A stretch of DNA of 64,000 nt from Prostheceraeus crozeri (lineage: Eukaryota; Platyhelminthes; Polycladida; Euryleptidae): positions 320,001 through 384,000 of the forward strand of contig CAJQUW010007533.1 of assembly GCA_907163375.1 (NCBI GenBank), given 5' to 3'. Position 1 is the stretch's first letter, and the number at the start of each line of letters is the position of its first letter. The notes below the pieces were generated by a model that was not told the origin of the DNA, did not search any database, and saw only the letters and a list, made by a program, of their open reading frames with translations. The position numbers and the translations under genes were made by a program. This document shows, in pieces, positions 51,156-63,776 of this stretch.

Positions 51156-52815
51156 GGTAGAGTGTCGACTCAAAAAAGTATCTGTATATAGTAAAAATTT
51201 TTATATCACAAGATTCAGTTTTTTTGCGGAGATTACGTTCCCGTGGTCCAAAAAATTATTTGAGCAGTATTAAAAAATTCAAAATTTTGCCAATTTAAAT
51301 ACTACCGAGATGACTCCCCGTTGAAAGTAGTATAAAGCAAGTTGGATATCAAAAGGAATGAATATTTTCTAATAATCATCACAGCTAAGCGGAAATCAAG
51401 CTGATTATCAAGGGAATTTCATGCTCCGTATTATGATGGAAGTCTTCATGAAAAAATCGCGACATTATCCGTGCTTTTTTGGCTGAAATTTCAAAATTTT
51501 AATTCAATTTTCACTGATTTGATTTTATGATTCACTAAATTCATGTTTCATTTCTTGAATCTGAAGAGTGATGTGGACCCATTTACATCTTTCAAAGTCA
51601 ATTGAAATCATTGTCTTTGAATCTGTGACTTCACCATGCCAGTGGCAGCTGTTGCCTGATCACGCTTAAGAAGATTCTCTTGAGGTTCAGCAGGAAAACA
51701 ATAGCGCAGGTCATCGAATTGCCAATTTAACAACCATTACCTCACCAAGGCTGTCAGACACGGAGTATCTGTAAAATGGTATAATTTCCTTCTGCTTTGT
51801 GCTATCATGATCAGTCGAGATTCCGCTGTAATTTCTTCAAAACTGCATAAATGAGCATATCTCATATTTGGTAAACAATTCTGACTGCATGTCCTTTGAG
51901 TTCATTTAATAAAATCGAAAGTGTATACACATTGGGGATTTAATAAATGCGGAGTTACCACTCTACCTAATATACCTACTCTATGCGATAGGTAGAGTGT
52001 CAACTCAAAAAAGCATCTGTATACAGTGAAATTTTTATATGAAAGGATTCATTTTTTTGCGTAGATCACGTTCTCGTGGTCCAAAAAATTATTTGAACAG
52101 TTTTAAAAAAGGTGAAAATTTTGCAAATTTGTATACTACCGACATGGAAGCCCCTTTATAAGTAGCATAAAACAAATTGGATATCAAAAAGGAATGAATA
52201 TTTGCTAATAAGCGGAAATTAAGCTAATTTCCAAGGGAATTTCATGAGCCGCATTATAATGGAAGTCTTCATGAAAAAATCGACATCTTATTGTGCTTTC
52301 TTGGCTGAAATTTCATATTTTTAATTCACACGGCAAGATTTTATGATTCTCTAAATTTATGTTTCATTTCTTGAATCTGAATAGTGATGTGGACCCACCT
52401 ACACCTTTCAAAGTTGACTGAAATCATTGTCCTTGATTCTGTTATTTTCCTCTACCAGTGGAGTGGCAGGTTGCGTATGATATGTTCTCGCTTAAGAAGA
52501 TTCTCTTGAGGTTCAGCCATACTCTATGGGTTCAGCATGAAAGTCATTCAGTTGCTAATTTAACAGATATTGCATCTTCAAGGCTGTCATAACACGGACG
52601 ATCTGTAAAATAATAATATCATTTCCTTCTGCATTATGCTATCATGATCAGTCAATCCCGTTGTAATTTCCTCAAAACTGCATAAACATGCATATCTCAT
52701 ATTTGGTGACAGTACCATATGTATCCCCCTCGAGTTTATTTAATAAAATCGAAAGTGCATACACATTGGAGATTTAATAAATACGGAGTTTGCACTCTAT
52801 ACAATTACTCTATGG
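51156..52815. repeat. 835-bp tandem repeat, two units
   Basis: Units begin ggtagagtgtcgactc at 51156 and ggtagagtgtcaactc at 51991 (period 835 bp). Each ends near gagttaccactctacc, so the ends are inverted (ggtagagtg...cactctacc), like a small non-autonomous DNA transposon that has become tandem. No protein is encoded. Partial copies lie at 47780-48380 and 50450-50690, and one inverted at 53495-53825. Confidence 0.8.
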
Positions 52816-53279
52816 ACTGGTCATTGAATGATTGGTGCTACTTCTTCATCAAATAACTGGTCGTTCACATAACTTGCTTTTATAACATTTTCTTCAAGAT
52901 GAATGACTTCTGCTTGAGTTTATCAAAAAAATAGTACTTTGGAAATTTCGTCCAGATCCATCCCACATACCCATATGGCAGTCATATAGTACCCATATTT
53001 TCGTTTCCAGTGGGCAGCAATCAGAGCACGAGCTGATCAATAATGACGTTTTGGTTCTAGAATATACCATACATGACAAATTTCAAAACGGAGATATCAG
53101 TAAAGCAAACTAAGTTACCGTAAAACATCTATCTGAACGGCACCTCCAATATAACGGCAGTCTAGAGCAGGAGTTGAAAATTAAATGGCATCCTCTAATT
53201 GAACGTCACCTCTAATTTAACGACACTTTGATGAATTCATCTCCTACATCAATTACATGACTGAAATAATCTTCTGCAA

Positions 53280-53460
53280 AACGTGTAAAACAGGGAACTA
53301 TGGAGAAATTGAAGAAACTACAGATTGACGTGGCCGTGATTCCAGGCGGGTGCACCAAATTCATACAGGCCGCCGACGTCTACTGGAATGCCCAATTCAA
53401 GGCCAAAGTCAGACAGTTCTACGTGAATTGGATGTTGCGCGGCGAGAAGACCACCTAATC
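53280..53460 (+). mobile_element. pogo/Tigger-like transposase fragment
   Basis: The plus strand reads KLKKLQIDVAVIPGGCTKFI, then QAADVYWNAQFKAKVRQFY, matching the 'vIPgGcTkfLQPlDV..NkpFK' segment of DDE_1 transposases. About 55 codons remain; the rest is absent. Just upstream, 53120-53230 has repeats of the 'cctctaatttaacg' kind seen at pogo ends. Confidence 0.65.
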
Positions 53461-53494
53461 CGGCAACATGCTAGCGCCATCAATGGAAGCATAG

Positions 53495-53825
53495 AGTAAG
53501 TAGTATGTTAGGTAGAGTGACAACTCCGCATTTATTAAATCCCCAATGTGTATACACTTTCGATTTTATTAAATGAACTCAAGGGAGGTACAGGTGGCAT
53601 TGTCACCAAATGTGTGATATGTAAAATTTTTGCAGTTTTGCAGAAATTACAACGGAATTGAGTGATCATGATCGTAATGCAGAAGGAATGATGGTAGTTC
53701 ACAGATTCTCATGACAGCCTTGCAGATTTAATGTTTGCTAAATTAGCAATTCGATAGGTTCCTATTACTTTCATGCTCAACCTCAAGAGTATTTTCTTAA
53801 GCATGATCATATCACAGCCCGCTGG
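53495..53825 (-). repeat. Inverted partial copy of the 835-bp family
   Basis: Reverse complement of the last ~330 bp of the unit (ccgcatttattaaatcccca, then tgtgtatacactttcgatttt). Begins at the ctctatg/catagag boundary motif. Confidence 0.75.
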
Positions 53826-53897
53826 GAAAAGTGCTCACTATTCGCTGGCTTTTAGTGAGCGAGCAAGCGATGTCTTAGCTAGCGATGATACAGTTTG

Positions 53898-54050
53898 CGA
53901 GTAGATGGCTATTTGCAAACCGAATTTTGCTTACTTTTTGTCGCTGGCCTATAGATAGCTATGGGCAAAGCGAAATTCGCGAGCTTCTTGTCACCAACCA
54001 GTAGATGGCTATTGGCAAAGCCAAGATCGCTCATTTTTATCACCAGCTAT
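53898..54050. repeat. ~50-bp minisatellite, three copies
   Basis: Diverged copies of agtagatggctattggcaaa followed by gcgaaattcgcgagcttcttg. Confidence 0.6.
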
Positions 54051-55154
54051 AGTGCATCCATTTGCTTAAACACATCATGTTGTTTCAGGTCAATTGAGAT
54101 CAGATTTCAGATCAATGTGTGTGTCAATTTAATTCCCTTCCTCATGACTGCAGAAAAAGACAACGGCTGAAGCCATGTAAAAATGGGTGAGTCGTTTCAC
54201 TTTGTCACATTGTGAAACCCGCTTTAGTTTTTGAAAAATAGGTTATTTTCCTATTACAGTGACTAGCGTAGTAACTACACATCTTTGCTGTATGAATTGC
54301 TATTATTGCTATTATTGCTATCTCAGACTATGAATATCTGCAACTTAAACTCAGTAACGAGATATGCATATTGTGCAATCTATGAACCAATACGGATAAC
54401 ATAGTAGTATGTGAAATATATAGAACCTGTTATCAATGCCAGCATGTTGAAACTTCGACGGATCGGGCTTTGACATAATCTCACAGAATTTCAATCCTGC
54501 AATCGCCTTAATGAAATGATTATGTGCACCTTTATCATCCTGTATTGATTTTGATTACATGAAACTAGATAGACAACTACCAATCGAATTAAACCATCAT
54601 GCTTATAATTTATATCATTGAAGTTTTCCTCCGTTGATCTTTAGGCTGATTTCAGTCAATGTTGAAAATTATTATGTTGCGAAAATCTTGAATTTATCGA
54701 ATTTTTCGTAAAACGACAAATGCTCCAACGGTAGAATTCTTGTAGGATTATTCATACTAAAAACTATTTACTCTTAAATGTGCAAAATTTGTAGAGACAC
54801 GCGATCCATAGAACACCTATCTTAGAACTTTTCTTTGAAAATTGAGGTAAGTACATTTTCATATAATTTGAATCTTACTCTTAATTTTAAAAAGGTCTCA
54901 ATTGGATTGGATGCTTAGAAAAAAAGTTACAATCATTTAAAGTTTACTACTTTAATTTTTTTTGAAACTAAAATTTTACAGGAGAGCCGTTTAAAGTTTT
55001 CTCATCAGATTTTGTTACCGAATAAAGCAGTTCCTCACCCACAAAACTTTTAGAGTAGCTTTAACTGTTTTTTATTGGACTATCCCTTATTATTATGATA
55101 ATTTTTATCTATATCTTAAATTTAGGTGTAAATCAGCAAAAAAGCATGCGGTTA
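54050..55154. other. Intergenic, no gene seen
   Basis: AT-rich single-copy-looking DNA without credible open frames. Confidence 0.5.
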
Positions 55155-55158
55155 TTAA

Positions 55159-56389
55159 CCCTTAGGCTACCAAGGGTGGTTCTGAGAGCCACCCTGTGCT
55201 GTTTTCGTGAGTATTACTCAGTTTGTTTCAATCAGTGACAAATCCTTTCATGACAATTTTCTTAGATATATTAGCAAACGATTTGTGATGATCTAGCGAC
55301 CGTTGTTCATTAATTGTTCATTGACCGTTGAATCAGCGCAGTTCTTTTGGGTTCTACCCATTTACAGAGGCGTACGACGTGGCTTGCAAAGATTGACATT
55401 TATAAGACAGACAACAGAAAGAGGTATAGAGAATGATGACGCGTCGATGTCGAGGCGTCAGAACTGGAGTCAGAACTTGCTACTGAACTGCTGAACCGGA
55501 ACACCACGTATCTCGGAACAATGCTGAAAAATAAGAGGGACATTCCGGCGATCTTGCATGAACCACGGGAGCAATTTGACTCAATCTTCGCATTCGGTGG
55601 CGACCGGAAGAGACTCACAGTCCAGTCCTATCAAGTCAAACCAAAGAGGAAGGTTGATCTAATATCCTCTATGCATCACTCTGCTGAAACACTACCTGAT
55701 GGCAAGAGAAAGAGCAACATGCAGCTCTACTACAACGAAACCAAAGCAGGCGTTGATGTAGTGGACGAAATGTGCAAGGCCTACTCGGTCAGGACTCGAG
55801 TTCACAGGTGGCCCATGGTCCACATGCACAACATGTTGGATGTGACTGGGATCAACGCCTACACCATCTTCAACATGTCCCATCCAGACTGGACAACGGT
55901 TGTGGAGAGCAAACGACGTCGACAGTTCCTACAACAGCTTGCTACCGAGTTAGCCAAAGATCACATGCTGTTCCGACTGCAGGAACCTATCGGACTTTCA
56001 ACGGAGCTTGTCAACCTGATCACCAAAGCAACAGGTCAGCAAAATCCACGTCGACAAGCACCTGTGCAAGAAGGCCAAGAAGCACCGCAGTTAAGATGCG
56101 CCAGGTGCAAAGACAGTGGCAAGCCAACTCGCGACTGTAACAAAACTCGTCACAGATGCCGAGAGTGTGATGCACCAGCTTGCGGGCGACACGCTCTCGT
56201 GGCCCAGGTGGTTTGTTCAAACTGTATGTAAACTTTACTGAAATAGGCATTCGTTTTGTTAACATGTTGTTTTGTTCCTTATGTTTGGTATTAAACATGA
56301 AACTCACTGGAAAACTTGTTTTTTTAGGGTGGTTCTAAAAGCCACCCTTGGTAGCCTAAGGACTATTAAATACCTTGGTAGCTTAAGGG
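55159..56389 (+). mobile_element. piggyBac transposon, internally deleted
   Basis: 1,231 bp, flanked by TTAA at 55155-55158 and 56390-56393. Ends are inverted repeats, cccttaggctaccaagg and ccttggtagcttaaggg, with subterminal inverted copies (agggtggttctgagagccac near both ends). Autonomous piggyBacs are about 2.4 kb or longer, so half is missing. The intact ends mean it could be moved by a transposase from elsewhere. Confidence 0.9.
55521..56231 (+). CDS. piggyBac transposase, C-terminal part
   Basis: 236 residues. It has the end of the catalytic domain with AGVDVVDEMCKAYSV (the third catalytic Asp region) and HRWPMVHMHNMLDVTGINAY. The C-terminal Cys-rich zinc finger that binds ends follows (CARCKD, CNKTRHRCREC, CGRHALVAQVVCSNC). 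The N-terminus and the first two catalytic Asp residues are absent, so it is inactive as a transposase. A short upstream stretch (about 55440-55520) continues the family pattern. Confidence 0.85.
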   Translation: MLKNKRDIPAILHEPREQFDSIFAFGGDRKRLTVQSYQVKPKRKVDLISSMHHSAETLPDGKRKSNMQLYYNETKAGVDVVDEMCKAYSVRTRVHRWPMVHMHNMLDVTGINAYTIFNMSHPDWTTVVESKRRRQFLQQLATELAKDHMLFRLQEPIGLSTELVNLITKATGQQNPRRQAPVQEGQEAPQLRCARCKDSGKPTRDCNKTRHRCRECDAPACGRHALVAQVVCSNCM

Positions 56390-56393
56390 TTAA

Positions 56394-56820
56394 GGACAGT
56401 TATCGTATAAAGTCAACATCGCCTATGTGCAATGTAGACTGGAAGAAAAAACAAACGGTTATTTTATTTAACACAAATTGTTTTCATAATTAATATGACA
56501 AAACTAGACAACATGGACTTACATAGCAAAACTTTGACAGAACTAGCAAACTCTTAAAGTCTATTCAATGCCACGTGACAACTGAACTGTCTAAGATCGT
56601 TCAGAAGCATCTGTTGATACGAATTTTTATTGCGATTTTGAACAAAAGGCAAAATCTTTTTCATCAGATAATTGAATCGGTTGACTGAAAGTCCAGGTGC
56701 TTTGATTTGCTTTGTTGAGACGAAACAATTGGGAATGTTCAGGGGAATATCTAATAGTTATGTGTTTGGCTGAACTTTACCCCTAAGCTTGATACAACTT
56801 TCTGACTTCGTGATTCAACT
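56394..56820. other. Intergenic, no gene seen
   Basis: No repeats or frames that I can assign. Confidence 0.5.
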
Positions 56821-56822
56821 TT

Positions 56823-57702
56823 CTACAACTTTGTGATGTCGGGAATTCGTCTGAGTTGGTTCTCAGTTGCAAAACTTCTCCAATCCGTCCATTTGCTTGT
56901 TGAATATCTGACAGTATTCACTTTTGAACTTCTGGTAACAAGCAAGCCTAGATCATCGATTGTTGACATATCATTGGTTCGATATGTCTTTTTCAAATTA
57001 CCGAAGTTGGCGTCAACCGCACACCGTGTGTGACCACGTTGCATGAAACCAATTTCGATGTGTTCCAGTTGGATAGTTTCACGAAGGAGGTAAATAAAGA
57101 ACCAAACAACGAATTTATTTTTGTTTTGCCGGCAAGTTGTCCATTTGAATTCTCAGCACAGGCTTAATTGGCTGCTCGTTGATGATCTCCGTGAGTGACG
57201 TCAAGATCACATTCGCATTGTGACAGTTTGTGTTGTCCTCTCCGGTAGTAGAGCCTTCCCCTATCAGAAAGTTGTACTGGATCTTTGCATGCTCATCGAG
57301 AATTCCATGAATGTTGACTCGGTATGGAACTAGGAAGTAAAGTGGTCCCGCTTGTCGTGCATATGAAGGTAGTTGAACGAAGTCAACAGTCAAGAAGGTG
57401 GAGGTACCACCAATATCTTCAGTTTCTCATCTTAAGTAACATTGGCGAGACAAATACGCTAGCGCTAGGTGAGCTTGGAACTGCAGCATAACCGTTGAGA
57501 TATTTTCTTCGTCTGATGGAATGTCCTCAATTTGATTTGCTCTGGAGACTGAGTTTGCAATTCTGATCTCATCTCGAAAAAGCTCGCATTCAAGGCATAC
57601 GTCTACTCTTGGAATCATACGTTGAACCAATGGCCTGTAGCGTAGCCAAATCCTTCGAAAAGTGAATCGTGATACTTGTTTTGTGTAATGCGATTGGAAC
57701 AA
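56823..57702 (-). pseudogene. DUF7869-like (RNase H-type, transposon-derived) remnant
   Basis: Three collinear minus-strand stretches. First, a Cys-containing part (MIPRVDVCLECELFRDEI, then LQFQAHLALAYLSRQCYLR). Second, GPLYFLVPYRVNIHGI, with PVLRIQMDNLPAKQKN. Third, IEIGFMQRGHTRCAVDANFG. The 'lQlDN...KN' and 'vGHTHedID' like motifs are those of the DUF7869 family of transposon-derived DDE-like proteins. Stops and frame changes separate the parts, and the key GHTH has become GHTR, so it is a decayed copy. Confidence 0.6.
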
Positions 57703-60700
57703 AGATATTTAACACTACTTGTTTATATGGAGCTAGATTGGACATAATTCAATTATCGTGGCACCTCTCCCGTTGCCTAATTAGACTGGCAAAAAAGCAT
57801 TACGAGCATAGGGACAATACTGCTTTTTTGCAAACTGCTCTGAATGGGTTTCATACGAATCACGATCTCGCGGTTTTTCTTTTCACAAATAACGCGAGAA
57901 ATAATGTGGCGCATAAATGATTAGTTGTCGTTCAAGTCAGAACTATAAAAATCGTGAACAAGTTTATAGTGAAAACAGCGGTCTAATTGCATTTTTGCAG
58001 TTATCTCCAGTGTTTTGCGAGGGCACGATTTCTTTTTGGTTCAGGCATTTGAATTATCAACCTAGTTATCATTTGAAACGTTTGTGACGGTTTTTACTGG
58101 TGTTAATTTCGTGCGAAATTATTTTTGACACAAAGTTTTCTAAGAGTTATGATTTAGTTGTTTAATAAAGCCACGTGCTTTGCTACAATGGGTTAAGTCA
58201 TAGGGTTATTGCTGAAAATTTAAGCAAAGGTTGGTTTTAATTGATGAAGTCAGTTTAAGGCATCGGCTATTACACCGGCTGGAGCGATATAACTTCGGTT
58301 TTGGCTATCGCACCGGCTGAGCTTTTACAATACTACACCATGTCTGTTGTTCCACCTAGTGTTTCCCAGCTGTTAAAGACTCCAAGTGACCTAATGTAAC
58401 AAGAAACATGTACAGTGATGTGTCCTGATTCTATCTTGTCTCGCCTTCAGCCTTAGAGGAATTTTGTGACCCCGTTCGTGCAATTTCGTGGGAAGCATAT
58501 TTCCTATAGTTTTGAACTACTCCAAAACACTAAAAGAGACCCTGTTTGTGATCAATTATTATTTTTTCTAGAATATTTTTCTGTGTTTGATATTTTTGTG
58601 GACAATTTGGTGTAGATGTTTTCTACTTTTCACTTATGATGCGATTAATACCACCTGCTCAGTCGCTGTGATATTCACGAGAACGAAATTGCACCGACTC
58701 AGCCGTTGTAGCAGCCATCACTGTCTTTCATGTCTTATCTTTTCAATGGTGTTTTCCTTCTTGACGTGATTCAAGCTATATGTGGGCCTTAATTTTTATG
58801 TTTAGTGTTTTAGCTAATTATTTTCTATTTCAACAAATAGCCTAGTCATTCAAGTAAATACTTGAGAGGTAGTATAGCAAATCTTGATCGATTCGTGGTT
58901 ATTAAACGACATGTACATCGACAGGCTACATACAAGTTGAGTCAATTACGGATCCTGTAGATGGTGATAGTTCCTCATGTAGGCCACTTGTCCTCCGAAA
59001 AGTGAATCTTGCCAATTAATGATGCGTACTTTAGACGTCTATATGGCCTAGTCAACCGCCTAACAGACATGATTTGCATCCTCAGTTCACTTGTTTCTAT
59101 GCTATTTCTAAGTACACAGTTGGTTCTTGAAATCCTATCGAGCATTTACTCATTTGTAAAATACTGCAATTGATCAGATGAAATTTTATCCCAAATTCTT
59201 CAGAAATTTGTCTAATCTTAAAAACATATCTACTGAGCACGATTTTCTACAAGTCAGGATTCCGGTATTCTTCTCATCTCTCCTACTGTTAGTTTCCTGT
59301 ACAATTTCGTGTTGACTTTGTACACCCTCCGACGCATCAACTTAGCTCCTCCCGAATGCATTTCACTAGTCAACCGATAAATTCAATTTCAGGTTTTTGG
59401 ACCTGCCATTCAGGCTGTCAACCTCGAAGCCAAAACTTCTTGTACCTGCAGATAATCAAGGAGTTGGGCACTCATACCAACACTGCACTAATTTAGCCGA
59501 ATTCTAGGATTCATGGAAAAATTTCACTCACCTATTTATTTTTCGGTGGCAAATTCTCGAAAGTTAAGATAACCGATGAAAATCAGTCGAAAATCACTTA
59601 ACTGTAATTCTAGACACCACCTCTACGGTAGGTGTGATAAGTGCATGAAGCTACTTGTTTATTAACAATTAGAAAGTAAATTTTTACAAATCTGATGCAA
59701 TCTTGGACGGAAAATTAGTGAAACCACCATGTCATTCGTCCATGTTTGAACGGGATGAGATGGCCTACCAAAATTGCTCAATTGGTAATATATTTGCATG
59801 ATGTACTCCCAGATTATTTAGAAGTGATTATCTCTTCAATTGCTATTTCACTGCACTAAAACATCCCAGATGCCTGCCATATGAGTAGGCCTAAGTAGCA
59901 GTAGGAGTACTCTAGTAAGATAACTGTTCCCAGGGTGGCGGCCGAGTACGGGAATTTTGTTGCGGCCCGGGAATCGCCCTTAAATAGCCCAACAATGCCA
60001 TTTTGTGACTACTTACCCCTAAGTTCAATTGTCAGAATTTCTTGGATCTAAACAGCTGTTTATGTGGCCATTTTCAAGCCCACTATTTCTATTAAATTAC
60101 TTCGAATCTCAGTTGATGCAACCTAGTAAATACACATGTTTGCACAACATCAGTGTGAAATATTCATGACTTCATAAATTTGTTTCGTTTCCATATGACA
60201 GAGCCAATGATGCCTATGAGGTGATGGTGTTGTGTCGTTGACGCGTCGCTGTAGTGAAATCGGTAATGATGAAGTTTTTGCATACGAGTAACGTTGCATC
60301 ATATAAAAACAATTTGTGATTTCTCACATCGAAGTCGTGTACATAATTGGGTTGACTATAATTCGTGCATTCAAGTATAATCTCGTATTCCATCTTTCGA
60401 TAGGTGTCTGCAAAAATCGCTTTTTGTGTGTTTCTTAACGTGCTTACATGCGATTTCGTAGCGGACTCGCAATGTAGCAAATTATGCAGCCTCCAGTGAT
60501 ACGCAATTGAAGTTGCGAGTCTTGCTAAAAAAGTCATACCTAAATGATCTTATATCTTCACGCTATCAATTTCATGAGTTGTAGGATATTTTGCAACTTC
60601 AAAGCTTTTTGAGAAGTAAAGCGTCTGAGTGAGAATCGCACAATTTAGCACTGTTGGTTGCTTACAGGCCTACACTCCCACCAAATTGGAGTTAGAGAAC

Positions 60701-60760
60701 GATATCAGTCCGAAATCGTGCCAACAAAATTCTACCAACGCTAGAAGTGACAAAAACGTG
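57703..60760. other. Intergenic, no gene seen
   Basis: About 3 kb without convincing genes. A minus-strand frame of 107 codons at 60214-60537 has no recognisable family and I leave it unannotated. There are no clear repeats except short taggcct words. Confidence 0.5.
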
Positions 60761-60869
60761 CAGGGCTGCCGCTCTTCCGGTTTTAACCGGATTTCCGGTT
60801 TTTTAACAAAGTAAATAGTGAGAAAATGTTTTGCCAAGGAACAATTTGGATTTTGAACTATTTTAGATT

Positions 60870-61330
60870 TTGAAGGGGCCTTTAAGATCGCGAGCGGGCC
60901 CTTTTGAGATTGCGAGCGGGCCCCTTTAAGATCGCGAGGGGCCCTTTTGAGACTGCGAAGGGTCCCCTTTTTATCGTGAGAGGGACTTTTAAGACTGCGA
61001 AGGGGGCCCTTTTAAGATTGCGAGGGGCCCTTTTGAGACTGCGAAGGGGCCCTTATGAGACTGCGAAGGGGCCCCTTTAAGATCGTGAAGGGCCATATTT
61101 AGATTTTGAAAGGGACCCATAAGATTTTGCGAAGCATCCCTTTCAGATTGTGAACGGCAACTGTTTTAGTTTTTGAAGAGCACTTTTTAAATATGAATAG
61201 ACCTCTTGAGATTGTTAAGGGCCTGTAGGATTGAGACCGGGACCCTTGAAGATAATAGCATGTGGGTCCTTTTTAGATTATGTAGGGCTCTTTTAAAATT
61301 GTGAACGATGCTATGCAGATTGTTGGGGGA
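60870..61330. repeat. gggccctttt satellite
   Basis: About 13 copies of a 25-30-bp unit (gcgaaggggcccttttgaga type), well kept near 60880-61080 and decaying to the right. Confidence 0.8.
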
Positions 61331-62779
61331 CCTCAAAGACCCTGCAATTTTTAAGGGTGATCAAATTTAAAGGAGATGCTTTCTAAAAATCCGCATGACT
61401 CATGAGCAGAAGATTCTTCTACAAGGAAGTCAGTGATCCTTTCGTCAATCCTAAGAAACTGGACGAAACGTAAGTAATCAATGTTTTGAAATAAGAAATA
61501 AATTTTGGTGGGAACTGGGAATGCTTGACGAAGAAGTTGTAATACGCAATTATGGAGTTTATTATGAATTGAGTTCTGATTGCTTTGATGCACTCCAAAA
61601 CGTGTCTTTCAAAAAGCGTATGCCAGAAAAATATAAAAGAAAAATCCACTAAAAAGTTTCGGGAACACACGGGAGTGACGAATGAATATTTTGTACGATC
61701 ACTTGTTGCAAAAGCGGCTAAATTTCGGCGAAGACACCAGCGAAAATTGAAATCTCGCAAACAACTGCAGAAGTGACAAGGATTTCTCTTCATGTTGACT
61801 TTGCGTTTACTTATGCCATGACGGATCAAACTTTATCAAATAGCTGTCATAATCTTGTTTGAAAGCCAAAAGTTGTTCTTAATGCAATTGTTGTAATGTT
61901 GTAATTGTTTCTATTATGTTTGAAGTACAAGAGATGAGCACAAGGTTTGATTTGAATCATTGCCGGAGCTACAAGTACTGATGAAGTTTCTTCAGGCAAC
62001 CTCAACTGAAAGCGTTTTTGACTTTTTAGCCGCCATCAGTGCAGTAATTCAGCAACTCACTCCACAGACCCATCAGTAGGTAGATGTGCTTGGGAATCCG
62101 GCAGCTCAGCTTCGTGCATAAACTGCAAACACCAATTAGCTATTTGTATTGTTGTTTGCAAATTTCAAATTTTGGAAACGAACTCTACAAAATGAAATTT
62201 GAAGTGCATGTATTTCATCAATTGTAGATGTCTGTATTTCGGATGATGATTTGTTTCCATGTGAGTTACTGATTCTTTACAGGTATACTGCACTGATGAC
62301 GGCTAAAAATCCAGAAACGTCAGTATTTCCCGTAATGGATTGTATTAAACGTTGCTCTCATCTCATTTCAGAGTAAATAGTTTATTAAGTTGTATGGCTT
62401 CTGTAATGTGTAATATTTGGGCACAATATAGAACTCCGTTTTCTCATATTGAGAAAATGCGATAGTTTTTAATCGTCAATTTATTCTGTGTGACATTGAT
62501 TCAATTTTTTTTTCTTTCTGTAACGTGGCGGATTCTAGCAGTGATCATTTCAAAGTTGTTGATGCATTAGCAATTAGCGACTCAATGATTAATGTTTGTA
62601 ACTTAATTATGATTCAAAGGAAAACAGTTGCTGACACGAGTACCACTATAACATTTATTTTCTACTTGCTCACCATTTGCCCGAACGCAATCTATTTCTT
62701 CAGTCAACCGCGCAAGAACATATCTCTACGCAATCGCTCGTCTATCTGCAGCAAATGGTGCAAAGCTTTGTTTTCCAGT

Positions 62780-63212
62780 TCATCCAAATGCATAGGATGA
62801 CTCTAATGCACCATTTCTTAAACGTGCCCAAAAGAAAAAAGTCACATGGCATTGAATCTGGTGGTATCGGAAGCCATTCCAAAGGCTCCTATGACGGTCA
62901 GTCCAAGATTTAGGAAAATTGATGCTTAAAGAATTCACGAAGGGTCTGTAGTAGTGCGCTGGCATCCCATCTTGCATGAAGATATTCCTATCCTTCATGA
63001 CATTCGGCACATTTGATTTTACCACACATTCTCGATTTTTCGAAAGAATAATGGCTCTCCCAAAGAAAATGGCTTTCGGAAATGTCTGCCCAAGCATTTA
63101 GACCGCACTGACCATGGATTTTGTATGAAGATATTTGCTGTGACCAGTCCACTCTGCTGAAGGAGTCTTCCAAACGTCGAACAGATGGACAACAATTTCC
63201 TAGTGGTTTCAT
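62780..63212 (-). pseudogene. mariner/Tc-like transposase fragment
   Basis: The minus strand reads IFMQDGMPAHYYRPFVNSL, then INFPKSWTDRHRSLWNG, then TFFFWARLRNGALES. This is the 'fmQDgAPaHya..v...l...fp..wigr..p..WP...PDltp.DFflWg.lK' pattern of Tc1/mariner-type DDE transposases. Upstream CGLNAWADISESHFL resembles the 'VWagIs' strand. Frame changes are present and the PDL part is damaged, so it is a decayed copy. Confidence 0.65.
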
Positions 63213-63776
63213 GAAAATTCTTCACAATATGGACGGGATCTTGCACCGTGTGACGTCATGGCACGATAAATAGAAAATGACAAAGCTGCACGAGAATATG
63301 CATTGTAAATTTGAATGTAAAATTTTTGAACGAAATGAAGAAAGTTGTCTTTGAAACAGTTAAGCAAAATCATCCATAGGCCTACATGTAGACTTCGATA
63401 ATATGCAGTCTTTATATCACGCTGAAATCGTCAATTGTTCAATAACTTCATGCTGATTTATCATTGGGGGCAGGTAGACGTGTCTTTGCAGTACCCTCAG
63501 TCCAACCTTCGAAAACGGTTCTCCTGAAAATAGTAGCTGTTCGAGTCATGTATTCTAGTGCACCTTGTTGAAGCTGACAGTGATAATTTTGTACTTTTAC
63601 TTGCCTAACTGTGAGGATTCAGGAACATCTTTATCAGAACAGACCCAACTTCTGCTTGAACGCTTTGAAAACTCACCGGGTTGTGTGATATCGAATCATC
63701 GTAAGTTTCTTACCTTGTCGGAGCCCATTCCGATTTGACTTTCCGGTTTTTATTTTTGATAAGAGTGGCAGCCCTG

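Larger units (their letters stand above)
60761..63776. mobile_element. Old DNA transposon with 16-bp TIRs
   Basis: Left end cagggctgccgctctt and right end aagagtggcagccctg are inverted repeats (15 of 16), with ccggttttt-like sequence inside each. Flanks (aacgtg and aaagtg) may be a decayed target duplication. It contains a satellite and a mariner-like fragment, neither of which fits the ends, so it is a composite. The superfamily is uncertain; hAT-like ends are the closest. Confidence 0.5.

Noticed and set aside
59935-59985. ggcggccg and gcggcccggg...cgccctt, resembling cloning-vector polylinker
   Set aside because: Only partial resemblance; the flanks continue as ordinary genomic sequence, so vector contamination is not supported.
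60214-60537. 107-codon minus-strand frame
   Set aside because: No recognisable family or gene-like signals; length is compatible with chance.
61419-61829. 136-codon minus-strand frame
   Set aside because: No domain; lies in decayed transposon sequence and overlaps an equally featureless plus-strand frame.
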